Assembly: GCA_963921825.1 (NCBI GenBank)
Contig: OY997592.1
Coordinates: 53,216,336-53,280,335, forward strand
Direction of reading: 5' to 3'
DNA length: 64,000 nucleotides
Source: Erodium maritimum
Taxonomy: Eukaryota; Streptophyta; Magnoliopsida; Geraniales; Geraniaceae
Below are positions 1 through 10,142 of this stretch, in pieces; the stretch's first letter is position 1, and every line of letters starts with the position of its first letter. The position numbers were made by a program, and so were the translations under genes. A model generated the notes under the pieces. It saw only the letters and a list, made by a program, of their open reading frames with translations, did no database searches and was not told the origin of the DNA.

Positions 1-930
1 GATAGAACACATGTACTGAGTTGATAAAAAAGTGAAAGTGTGATAAAAATCATGGCCAATATTTGAGAATGAGGTGATAAAATAAGTATTTAGTGTTGAT
101 TAAATTAACTAGTGCTCAGTATCAACAAAAATAGTGTTCAGTATTGATAAAAATCACTCTGATATAGAAAAATATGTGCTTCAAAATATTTTCATCACTG
201 GTTTTGATATGATAACAATTGAAAAAAAAATATTAGCATAAATTTGAAACCAATCGAAGTTCAAACTAAGTGAGAATAACTAAATTAATGACTAAAATAA
301 AATACAATAGAGCTCTCTATCGTTGTACGAAAAACGATGTCTTTTTCCATGACCTATGCCATGGTTATGCTTTTCTCTTCTATATATCCTCTCCCCAACA
401 TCTTCTATATGGGTCCTATAATGGGTTTTTCTGCTAGGGCTCACCTTTTCGAGCCGCCTTTAGCTACCGCGACGTTGGCTCCCTCACGCCCCCAACAAAG
501 TGTCTCCCGACCTTGTTCGGTCCCCCCCTCTGCAACCCCGATGGTTGTTGTACGGCTGAAAGCCGTCTCTGAAGCCGTCGATGTCTCTTAAGTCGTCGTC
601 GTTGCCTCTAAAGCCGTCGCCACCGTCAATGAAACCGCCACCGACGCATCCTCCTTCCTAGCCTCCACCACCACACCCTCCTCGACCCCTCTCTCGATTA
701 TGGTTAAGAAAAAACTAACTTACTGATTTGGTTAAGAAAAAAAATACTATCAGTGTTTTATAAAATTAAACTCATGTATTTTTACGGATATATAATTAAC
801 AAGGCAATTGTTTCAACTTAAATATATCGTACATTCACTTACAGTAAAATGGATGGTCATAATGCATTTTTACATATTTAGGATAAGAGATGGTTTTTAA
901 TATATTAATGATCTTTATTTGAATTGCAAT
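1..930. other. AT-rich flank, no supported gene
   Basis: This stretch is AT-rich with short degenerate repeats of a 'gtgttcagtattgataaaa' type in the first 170 bases. A GC-richer island at about 440-700 contains several 'gccgtcg' triplet-like repeats. One 84-codon open frame at 337-591 has no motif, domain or compositional sign of a real protein. It is the sequence into which the copia element beginning at 931 inserted. Confidence 0.5.
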
Positions 931-1100
931 TGTTATGAAATATATATGTGTTGGATGACATATTTATTTCATGGAGGCTTTTAGACTTATGTTGCAAGAC
1001 CTTTGGTTTTTCCGTTTCTCTTCTTTATGTATAGATTAATATGACATTAAGGTCATGAACTTTCATGTACATGTTTTGAGCCTATAAATAGAGGCTATTG
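931..1100 (+). repeat. Truncated 5' LTR of the outer copia element
   Basis: It starts TGTTATGA and aligns with the 3' LTR at 15717-15996 through 'gcctataaatagaggctatt', with scattered substitutions. That segment contains a TATA-like 'tataaata' (3' copy 'tatatata'), so it probably holds the U3 promoter. The alignment stops at 1100, where a T-run begins. The T-run is the reversed poly(A) end of the inserted LINE. Confidence 0.85.
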
Positions 1101-1101
1101 T

Positions 1102-1671
1102 TTTTTTATAGGCAATGAAATTATTATTACAAGATTCCAAGGTGGATACCTGAAAATGAAAAAACCCCGAAAGGTTACATCATAATACCCTGCAGGGTTA
1201 CACCAAATAAAACCTCAAAAGGTTAACCAAAACCAAAAAAAGAACATAAAACAAGGATTAAGCCAACAAAAACATTTCACCCTCGAACCAACAGCCTACT
1301 TCGACGCAGCAACAAACACGAACTTGGAGCTGCAGACCACTGCTCGAAAGAAACGTTATGTAGAAAATCACCTGCCAAAGAGGTCATGCTGAAAACGTGA
1401 GGTTTGATCTTCTCCAACACCGCATAACTGGATTGAATGGAGCTCCTAAAAACAACACTATTTCTCTGTAGCCAAATGTGTCAGCAGGTAACATAACACA
1501 CTTTCAACCAAACTGAATTTCTCAACATATCTGCCACCAATGCCCAATTTTCACAAGCACTTCGAACCGACCCTGGCATCACAAAAAATATTGACCACCA
1601 CGAAAAAATATGACCCCAAATCTCTCGAGAATAATCCCAATGCAGAAGTAAATGATCCAAGTCTTCAAAAG
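1102..1671 (-). pseudogene. LINE 3' end: zf-RVT tail of ORF2 plus 3' UTR
   Basis: On the minus strand, 1481-1693 reads through EDLDHLLLHW and REIWGHIF, the end of the zinc-binding reverse-transcriptase region (zf-RVT) found at the C-terminus of plant LINE ORF2. The partner Cys-containing half lies at 10143-10215, beyond the inserted solo LTR. The last Cys position reads W, as in a decayed copy. Positions 1102-1480 are the 3' UTR in reverse, ending in a poly(A)-like run at the copia junction. Confidence 0.75.
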
Positions 1672-2606
1672 TGTAAAACCCGCTTCGCTTCAAAAGGATT
1701 AAATTGTAATCCGGAAACCTTAAGATAGGTTTTTGAAACTAGTGCAAAAAAAAAAAAAAAATTAAAAGGCTGGACCGGGCGGGCCAGACCCGGCCCAAGC
1801 TACAGACCCGGCCCAAATCCAACCTATATAAGGTTGGATTAGGGTTCTGAAACCCTAAACACCTACGCCTCCTTCTCCTTCTTCCTGCGCAGCCCTCACC
1901 CACGCCTCCTTCTCCTTCGAACCCGATCCTTTCTCCATCTCCGGCCGTCTCCCTTCCCTCTCCATCCACCTCCGGCGACCTCCCACCAGCTCCGGCCGCT
2001 CTCCTCTCGAGCCACCACCGCTCTCCTCTCACGCCACCACCGCCCTTCCCTCCCACGACGACCACGCCGCCGGCCAGATCCTCTCCCTCACTCCCGTCCG
2101 CCTCCCTCTTCTCCTTCGTTTTCAACTCCGGCCACCACGACCTCGCCGAGCCCCTCCCTCTCACCGCACCGGAATCGACGTCTCCGACCAAAAAGGGCCT
2201 CTCCCTTCCCTACTCCGGCAGGTGCACCCCGTCTCCTTTCCCTCTCCGTCCAGCCACCACGACACCACCGAGCCACCGCCGTCCCGAGCTCCGTCACGCC
2301 TCCACGCCGTCGTCGTGCACGGCCAGAGCCGAGACGGACTCGCCGGCGCCGTCCTCCTCTCTCCCGAGAGTCCACCACCTCGTCTTCCATGGTGAGATTC
2401 TCACCACGGGGTTTGGTCGCCTGCGGCGTCTCTGTCGGTGGCCGGTCGGTTTCAAACCCGAGTCCTCGTTTTCGGTTTCCCGTGCTGCTCTTTTCGAGTT
2501 AAATTTGGATCTGATAGATAGAAACGTTATCTGTTAAACCTGCTAAGAATTTGTTTAATTTTTGGGAACTGATTTTGTAAAACCCGCCTAAAAAAAAAAA
2601 AAAGTT

Positions 2607-3425
2607 TTGGGCTGGACCGGACTGACCCGACCCGAGTCAGACCCGGCCCAAGTGCTGACCCGGCCCAACCCAGGCTTTATAAGCCAAAACCTAGGGTTTC
2701 AGCTGAACAGACCCACCTCCCTCTTCTGTCCTGCGCAGCCAACCCCCACACCCCTCCCTCTCTTCGTCTTCGTCCTCTTCGAACCCACCCCCGACTCCCT
2801 CTCATCTCGCCGGAAACGGCAGCCCCGACCTTACTCCTCCACGCCGTCTTCTCCCTCACCGGAGTCCGACCACACCAGCACCGACCTCCCCTCACTCCTT
2901 CTCCTTCCTCGAACTCGATCCCGGCCTTCCTCTCTCTTCGATCCCGACCTCGCCAGCTCCGATCTCCCGCCTCCATCTCCGGCCAACGCACCAGCTCCGG
3001 CTCCCTCACCGTCCACTCCCTCTCCTCCGTCCTCCCACGACCACCACCGTCTCCTTCTCCGGCCGGCCACGCCTTCGCCCCGTCTTCTCCAGCTCACGTC
3101 GCCGCCGCCACCGTTGGCCGAACCCCTCCCTCTCTCAGGCCGGTCTCGCCGGAAATCACCGTCTCCGACCTCCGTTCAACCACGGCGAGCTCCCTTTGCC
3201 CCTCCGCGCCCGAGCATCCCTGAGTCCCGCCGTCGTCGTGCACGGCCGAGCCGAGACGGACTCGCCGGCGCGGGCACAGATCCGGGACGGAACAGCCCGT
3301 CTTCGTCCGGATCCGAGGCGGATCCCCGCCGTACTCCGCCGTGCTCCACCACCCCGTCGTTTCCCTTTGTCCACGGTGAGATTCTCACCGCGAGGTTTGG
3401 TCGCCGGCGGCGTCTCCGTCGGTGA
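2607..3425 (+). other. Pro/Ser/Arg-rich open stretch inside an LTR (not a supported gene)
   Basis: A 272-codon frame of low complexity, dominated by P, S, R and L, lies downstream of the LTR TATA box. The host LTR has a homologous CG-rich stretch at 1900-2400 whose reading frame is not conserved, although the DNA is. Both end in the same imperfectly palindromic box 'ggtgagattctcacc' (2391-2405; 3377-3391). I read this as the transcribed GC-rich leader of the LTR, not a protein gene. A captured host first exon is a weaker alternative. Confidence 0.35.
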
Positions 3426-4636
3426 CCGGCCGGTTTCAAAACCGAGCCCCTCATTTCAGTTTCCCGTGTAGTTCAGTTCGATTTAATTTGGATCTGTCGA
3501 GAGAAATCATATCTGTTAAACCCGTTAAAGAAATCGATTAAAGTGGAATCGGATTTGAAATTAAAAAGGAAAGTAAAACAAAGCAAAACGGTTTAGATTT
3601 GATTAAGGTTTTGAAGGAAAAGATTTGGAAAATCAGATTGAGGTAAAAGATGGTTTTTGGAGTTGCTTCGGTTGAAATCGAAATCACGGTTTTGGAAAGA
3701 AAGGGTTGTAAATTGGAAAATCAAATTTAAGGAAAAAGGGTTTTAAAATGTAAAGGAATTAAAAGCGTTTCGGTTTTAAAAACGGTTTAAATCGAGGAGT
3801 TGTGAATCTAATTTGTAAACGGGATTTAGGAACGGTTGTTCAAAAACCGAACCTAATTCATTTTGGGCTCAAAAGACCGGAACAAAAACAGATTTGAAAT
3901 CAAAAGGGAATTTGATTTAGAATAAAAACCGTTCTGTTTTGAAAAAGGGTTATTAATCGGATTTGGGAACGACTTTGGAACTCTGGGTAAAATGGACTGC
4001 TTTTCGGGTTTAAAAAGGAACAAAAGCGGACCGCTGAATCGGACCTCGGGATTCGTGCATTGGGACCGTGCCTCGCATGCACCGGTTTCGGTGCTCGGGT
4101 ACTCAAACCCGATTCGCCGTGACCCCGCTTTTCTCCCGCTCGAGTTTAAGGGACAACCGTCGGTCTTAAAACTGGATAAATCATGACCTTTAACTTAACG
4201 GCGGAACTGTTATTAATCTATGGCTTTCGTGTTTCCTTTAGCGTCCGGCTTCGATCGAAGTGGAGCCCGGAGGTAGTAGGCTGGAACGTCAGCAGCTAGG
4301 AAACATAGCGGTTGCTCTTTAGTTGAGGTAGGGAAAAGTAGCCGGATCTCGGCCCTGACTGGGGAAAGTTAACAGTAGAATTGCATGTGACACCGGGGTG
4401 TCGTGGGTTGAGTAGGTTTATTTAAATATTAGAAAAGCATGATACGGGATTGTAACGTTTAAGAGAAAAGCATGTGACACTTAGTAGTGTCGTAGGAACA
4501 GAGAACGTAGCGATAATTGTTCTACTGGAGGCATATGACCATGCCCGGAGGTTGGTTGGGAAACTAGTGATCTTAGGACTGTTGGAGGCATCGTTTTATG
4601 CCGGAGGTTGTTGTGCGTTATTTATTGCTGAGTTTG

Positions 4637-5035
4637 GGTGGCCTTAAGAGCCCGTATTTAATTGTTGACGTCTTGGGTGGCCATGCGAGCCCGTGGTATT
4701 TATTGTTGAGTTTGGTGGCCTTGAGAGCCCGTGTATTTAATTTGACGTCTTGGGTGGCCTTGAGAGCCCGTGTGTTTAAATTGGTGTCTTGGGTGGCCAT
4801 GAGTGCCCGTGTCTTACTGTCGGTGTTTTGGGTGGCAGTGAGTGCCGTGGGGTTGTTGAACCCGAGTCTTGACCGTTGGTGTGTCTTGAGTGGCAGTGAG
4901 TGTCTGTGGGGTTGTTGAACCCGAGTCTTGACCGTTGGTGTGTCTTGAGTGGCAGTGAGTGCCCGTGGGGTTGTTGAACCCGAGTCTTGACTGTTGAAGT
5001 GTCTTGAGTGGCCTTGAGTGCCTGTGTGATTGAAT
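4637..5035 (+). repeat. Minisatellite 'GGGTGGCC..GAGAGCCCGT' in a solo LTR
   Basis: About nine tandem degenerate units, each starting GGGTGGCCTTGAGAGCCCGT or a variant. Early units are about 39 bp. The last three expand to about 58 bp with an added 'ttgaacccgagtcttgac' segment. The same family occurs at the same relative place in the other Tekay-type LTRs (8598-9170, 49330-49530, 57677-57877, and reversed at 26540-26830). Confidence 0.85.
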
Positions 5036-5067
5036 TTTGATTGTGATTGTGATTGCGGATCCCGGTA

Positions 5068-5246
5068 GGTTGCAAGCACTCTTTGGCTGGCCTGACCAAA
5101 TTTGAGTATCAACGGGTTGCAAGCACTCTTTGGCTGGCCTGACATGGTTTGAGTAACACAGGTTGCAAGCACTCTTTGGCTGGCCTGGTCCGAGTTTGAG
5201 TATCACAGGTTGTAAGCATTCTTTGGCTAGCCTGATCCGTGTTCGT
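5068..5246 (+). repeat. Four 46-47 bp tandem repeats in a solo LTR
   Basis: Units start at 5068, 5115, 5161 and 5208. Each begins GGTTGCAAGCACTCTTTGGC and continues into 'tggcctga..gagtatcaca'. The inverted solo LTR at 25719-28682 has the same family at 26321-26508. The complete gypsy LTR has an unrelated 48-bp unit at this place. Confidence 0.9.
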
Positions 5247-5578
5247 GTGAGTGGGAGAGGTTACTGAGCAGCTGGTATGCGATCCTTTGTGATTTTGTTT
5301 GGTGTGCGATCCCTTGTGATCTGTTCGGTGTTGTGTAGTTGTCCTTTGAGTCCTTGGAAGAGATCGTGATCGTTGTGTCGTGTGTTTGGAGGAGGTCGTC
5401 GATCGTTGTGTCGGGTCTACTTACGTGGTTGAGTGTTGAGTCGTTCGAGGAAGGTCACCGTGGGTGTTTGTAAGTTAGAGTACTTGGGTTGGGGATGGTG
5501 TTTCCCCGGTGTTGAGTTGTTGTTGGTGTTACCTGCTTTGTCTGCTAATTATGCCGTAGTCAGTCTGTTATCCGCGGT

Positions 5579-5616
5579 GGTGAGCGAACGCTCACCCCTA
5601 GCTGCTTTTCCTACAG
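5579..5616 (+). promoter_or_regulatory. Conserved LTR palindrome plus splice-acceptor-like tract
   Basis: GGTGAGCG-AA-CGCTCACC (5579-5596) is a perfect 8-bp inverted repeat. It is followed by GCTGCTTTTCCTACAG|GT, which resembles a plant 3' splice site ending at 5616. The same block is at 50051-50088 and 58398-58435 and near 9848-9885, reversed near 25974-26012, and diverged at 21480-21538 and 32025-32072. Conservation among otherwise diverged LTRs suggests function. Splicing itself is inferred. Confidence 0.45.
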
Positions 5617-6335
5617 GTACCGTTCGTAGGCTGGACTAGGTGAGCTTCTGAAGCTTGAAGAGCTTGAAGAGCTTGAAGCGGGTTTCTGGGACTTTTGGTC
5701 TAGCGACGGATACCTCGCCTTCTTTGTCCGCTTGTGGGACGTTTTTTTTGAATTGTAATTACCCTTTGTTGAACTAAACTGGGATTGTAAACTGTTTTAA
5801 TGGAAGTGTTTGCAAAGTGTTTTCTTATTCTAATCGTTCGCGTCCCGAGTTCGGTTTACTGAAATTGGGGCGTGACAGATTTTGAATTGAAAACGGGAGT
5901 AATTGAATCAAAAATCAGATTGGAGAAAAGGATGGTTTTTGGATCTGTTTTGGTTGGAATCGAAATAAGGACTTTGGAAAGAAAAGGGTTGTAAACGAAA
6001 ATCAGATTTAAGGAAAAGGGGATTTAAAATAAAAAGGAATTAAAATCAATTCGGTTTTAAAAACGGTTTTAAATCGAGGAGTTTGAGAATCTAAGTTGTA
6101 AACGGGATTTAGGGACGGTTGTTCAAAAGCCGAACCTAATTCATTTTGGGCTCAAAAGATCGGAACAGAGACATATTTGAAATACAAAGGGAATTTGATT
6201 TAAAATAAAAACCGTTCTGTTTTGAAAAAGGGTTATTAATCGGATTTGGGAACGACTCTGGAACTCTGGGTAAAATGGACTGCTAATTGGGTTTAAAAAG
6301 GAACAAAAGCGGACCGCTGAATCGGACCTCGTGCA

Positions 6336-8023
6336 TGTTGGGTCTCGAGGTAGGGTTGGAGATGAACCAACTCGCAGCGGAAAATCAATGAAAACCAAGA
6401 GACAATTAAAACCATGAAACAACTAACAAAGAATGGATTAATAAGAGAAAAATTCAGCACTAGTTCTTACCAAAACAAGAACACCGGTTAACGAATGATT
6501 GGCTTGAGTCTCCAAGACGCCTACGTATCCACATGGGAATCAAAGCCACGTAGTTCTTCTCTTTGAGGACTCAAGAACACAAACATGGAGGTGGAAACTA
6601 GCCAAACCCGAAATGGCCATGGAAGAGGGAGAGAAAATGTGTTTCCTATTCTTGTCTTGTTTTTCTTATGTTGAAAAAAGATGACTTAAACATAACAAAA
6701 CCCATACTTGTCCAACTAAAGGCATGGGACAAGTATGGTGTCAAGTAAGGTGTAAATAGGACAAAGTATGGCAAGACAAGATTGGGTTAGGTGGTGAATC
6801 ACCAACACCTTAATCCTTGTCTTGCTTGCTTAGTACTAATTAATCAAGACTTGATTAATTAGTTCCATGGGCCTTGGTTGCATGGGCCTTTCATGGGCCT
6901 CTTGGAACATGGCCCGTGGCCATTTCCAACGAGGTCCCGTGATTCGCTCATCGCCTCCATGCCTTCCATACCGGAAATGTTCAACATTATCCGACGCGAT
7001 CAATCCCAAGACTCCAAGCCTTGTCTCGATCCGTAAAGTCCTATTCACTTACGGGCACATGACCCAAAACCCAGTTTTGGTCATGTCCCGAGACAACTCC
7101 CTTTTGGCCATTCTCCATAAATGTGTCAATGAGTTTCATCCTCCGGTGTGACCCTTAGGTTTATGCATGTCAATAGATCAACGTAAAATCCCATTTTACT
7201 TGATCCTATTTAAGTGGCAACTAACGAGACTTTAGTATTGCCTGACACTACATAACGAATCGACCCTGTCGATTCTAACCTTTCCGTCGTCCCTGTCATT
7301 ATCCTTTTATCTCCGATATCCTGATTGAGATAAGGCATAGAGCCGTCATCCTTATTATTCTCAATCACCGTTCCTTGATATGTGAGATGACTGAAGATAT
7401 AATACCCAGTATCATGTGCATGGCCATGCTATTCTTCCAGTCACTCTCGATCAAGTGGCCGAGAACCGATATCTTTCCCATACCTTAGTATGAGGGATAA
7501 ATCCCTTAGCCGTCTTTCGTGTCACTCATGTAGCCCGTCCCCAAGCCAATCCTGGCCGTTATGGAAGCCCTGTTACGGACAACGTTAGGCTCAGGTCAAA
7601 CTCAGTTGTTGACTACATAGCGATCACAAAGACTCCTTGGTCTAAGGATACATGACAAGCTACAACACTGAATATGTTCATGACTTAATCTATGGCACAT
7701 ATTCAGGGCGGGTCGTCCAATATCATGTCCCACATGATATCTATGATCAGACTCCGGAATCTCATTCCAATGACTAACAGAACGTAAGCCATAAAGAGCC
7801 ATCTTTCATACTAGTCGCTTCTAGTGAAGCTTTGTTGACTAGGGACCCATCGAGTGTGATCTATCTCGATCTATGGTTCTATTCGCATGGTGGGCATAGA
7901 TCAGAGCACACATCGATATATTACTCCAACACATAAGTAATATAAAGCCGCTTTAATTTTATTGCTAACGATGATATATACATTTGGACATTTAGGATTG
8001 AACTACGGGCACTAAGACTAACA
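6336..8023 (-). mobile_element. Solo LTR (1688 bp) of the Angela-like copia family
   Basis: On the plus strand it runs from TGTTGGGTCTCGAGG to CTAAGACTAACA, with perfect GTGCA duplications (6331-6335, 8024-8028). The interrupted solo LTR continues directly on both sides. It has the same length as, and is nearly identical to, the two LTRs of the complete copia at 39814-59447. That element's sense strand is minus, hence the orientation given here. Short open frames inside (for example 6867-7151) are non-coding LTR sequence. Confidence 0.93.
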
Positions 8024-8597
8024 GTGCATTGGGACCGTGCCTCGCATGCACCGGTTTCGGTGCTCGGGTACTCAAACCCGATTCGCCGTGACCCCGCTTT
8101 TATCCCGCTCGAGTTTAAAGGACAACTGTCGGTTCTAAACTAGACTAATCGTAACCTTTAGTTTAACGGTGGAACCGTTATTGATTTGTGGCTTCGTGTT
8201 AAATTTAGAGTCCGCCTTCGATCGAAGAGAAGATCAGAGGTAGCGAGCCAGGACGTCAGCAGCTAGGAGACTTAGCGGTTGCTCTTCAGTTGAGGTAGGG
8301 AAAAGTAGCCGGATCTCGGCCATGACTGGGGAAAGTTAACAGTAGAATTGTATGTGACACCGGGGTGTCGTGGGTTGAATAAGTTTATTTAATTATTAGA
8401 AAAGAATGATACGGGAGTGTAGCGTTTATGAGAAAAGCATGTGACACTTAGTAGTGTCGTAGGATCAGAGAACTTAGCGATAATTGAATTACTGGAGGCA
8501 TATGACCATGCCCGGAGGTTGATTGAGAAACTGTTGATATTAGGACTGTTGGAGGCTTGGTTAGGCCGGAGGTTGATTTCTTCTTATTTGGTGTCTT

Positions 8598-9170
8598 GGG
8601 TGGCCTTGAGAGCCCGTATTATTTATTGATTGAGTTTGGGTGGCCTTGAGAGCCCGTATTATTTACTGATTGAGTTTGGGTGGCCTTGAGAGCCCCTGTT
8701 TTATTATCGAGTTTTGGGTGGCCTTGAGAGCCCGTATTACTTATTGATTGAGTTTGGATGGCCTTGAGAGCCCGTGTATTATTATTGTTGAGTCTTGGGT
8801 GGCCATGAGAGCCCGTGTTGTCAATCGTGTTTGGGTGGCCATGAGAGCCCGTAGTCAATTGTTGGTGTTTTGGGTGGCCTTGAGGGCCCGTGTACTAAGG
8901 TTGGTGTCTTTGGCTGGCCTGACCGAGTTAGAGTCTCGGGGGGGTTGCAAGCTTCCTTTAGCTGGCTTACGAGTTAGAGTCTCGGTAAGTTGCAAGTGTG
9001 TTTTATGGTTGGTGTCTTGGGAGGCCGTGAGTGCCTGCGGGGCTGTTGAGTCCGTGTCTTACTGTCGGTGTGTCTTGGGAGGCCGTGAGTGCCTGTGGGG
9101 CTGTTGAGTCCGAGTTTTACGGTTAGTGTCTTGGTGGCCATGAGTGCCTGTGGGTGTTGAACCTGTGTTG
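8598..9170 (+). repeat. Minisatellite 'GGGTGGCCTTGAGAGCCCGT' in the outer solo LTR
   Basis: At least ten degenerate units of about 38-40 bp follow the donor-like box at 8292. Later units change to a 'gggaggccgtgagtgcctg' form. A short (TGTGAT)n-like run follows at about 9195-9230. The tract is longer than the equivalent region of the nested solo LTR. Confidence 0.8.
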
Positions 9171-9367
9171 TTATTGGTTGTTGATTTTGCTTGTGATTGT
9201 GTTTGTGATTGTGATTGTGATTGTGGTTACCGGAGGTTGGGGGCCCGCTTCCTGAAACGGGGGTCCACGAGCACACGCGTCTGCATGTTCAAACGGGGTA
9301 GGGGGCCCGCCCGCCAATAAAGGGGTCCTGGCCGCGCGTGTGTGGTTTGGGTTTGTGAGCATACCTT

Positions 9368-9530
9368 GGCTGGCTTATGGGTTAGAGTCCCAATAAGTTG
9401 CAGCATTTTCCGGCTGGCTTATGGGTTAGAGTCCCAGTAAGTTGCAGCATTTTTTCCGGCTGGCTTATGGGTTAGAGTCCCGGTAAGTTGCAGCATTCTT
9501 GGGTTGGCCTGATCGGGTTAGAGTCTCGGG
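9368..9530 (+). repeat. Tandem 44-46 bp repeats in the outer solo LTR
   Basis: Units start near 9368, 9412, 9458 and 9503. Each carries GGCTGGCTTATGGGTTAGAG followed by 'tcccagtaagttgcagcatt'. They occupy the slot filled by other repeat units in sister LTRs. Just upstream, 9236-9345 is a GC-rich segment absent from the sister LTRs. Confidence 0.8.
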
Positions 9531-10142
9531 AGGGCGTTCTTGGCAGCTGGGTTGCGATCCTTTGTGATCTTGTCTGGTGTGCGATCCTTCGTGATCTTGT
9601 TTGGGGTGATCCCTTGTGATGCTGTTTGGTGTTGCGTAACCTTCTTTTGAGTCCTTGGAAGAGGTCGTCAATGGCTGTGTCGGTCTACTTTACGTGTCAG
9701 GGTGTCGAGTTGGTCAGGGAAGGCAATAGTGGGTGTATGTTCAATTAGAGTACTTGGGTTGGGGATGGTGTTCCCCGGTGTTGAGTTGTTGGTGGTGTTT
9801 TTTGCTTTGTCTGCTAATTATGCCGTAGTCAGTCTGTTATCCGTGGTGGTGAGCGAACGCTCACCCCTAGCTGCTTTTCCTACAGGTACTGTTTGTGGGA
9901 CGGACTCGGTGAGCTCTCGAAGCTTGTGGAGCTAGGAGCGGAGTCCGGGTTTTGTCTTTTGAGTCTAGTGACGGATACCGTGTACTTTTGTCCACTTGTT
10001 AGAACGTGTTCTAAACTGTATTTATTATTCTGTTGAACAAATGGTACTTTTAAAGTGTTTAATGAAAACAGGTTTTCAAGTGTTTTTATGTTTTAAAATG
10101 TTCGCGTCCCTAGTTCGGTTTTACTGAAATTGGGGCGTGACA

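Larger units (their letters stand above)
2576..5877 (+). mobile_element. Solo LTR (3302 bp) nested in the previous solo LTR
   Basis: It starts TGTAAAACCCGCC, ends GGGGCGTGACA, and is flanked by perfect GATTT duplications (2571-2575, 5878-5882). The interrupted LTR resumes exactly after the second duplication. It is the same type as its host LTR and clearly diverged from it. Visible parts in order: TATA-like ttataag at 2677-2683; a CG-rich open stretch at 2700-3425; donor-like GAG|GTAGGG at 4325; minisatellites at 4637-5246; a palindrome at 5579-5596; pyrimidine tract with CAG|GT at 5616; the conserved terminus. No internal domain or second LTR is present. Confidence 0.92.
1672..10142 (+). mobile_element. 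Solo LTR of a Tekay/Del-type gypsy element, itself interrupted twice
   Basis: It begins TGTAAAACCCGC and ends GGGGCGTGACA. It is flanked by the perfect 5-bp duplication AAAAG (1667-1671 and 10143-10147) inside the LINE. Two later insertions split it: another solo LTR of the same type (2576-5877) and an Angela-like solo LTR (6336-8023). Net length is about 3.5 kb with no coding domains, so it is a single long LTR left by LTR-LTR recombination. Its 3' two-thirds align with the LTR of the complete gypsy at 47520. A TATA box, tatataag, lies at 1825-1832. Confidence 0.9.

Noticed and set aside
337..591. Small protein-coding gene
   Set aside because: No domain, no supporting context, triplet-like repeats; the frame is short enough to be chance.
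1672..5877. Tandem array of three LTR copies
   Set aside because: AAAAG and GATTT duplications show one solo LTR inserted into another. The outer parts join into one LTR.
6336..8023. Independent small non-coding transposon
   Set aside because: Same ends and exact length as the LTRs of the copia at 39814-59447, so it is a solo LTR.
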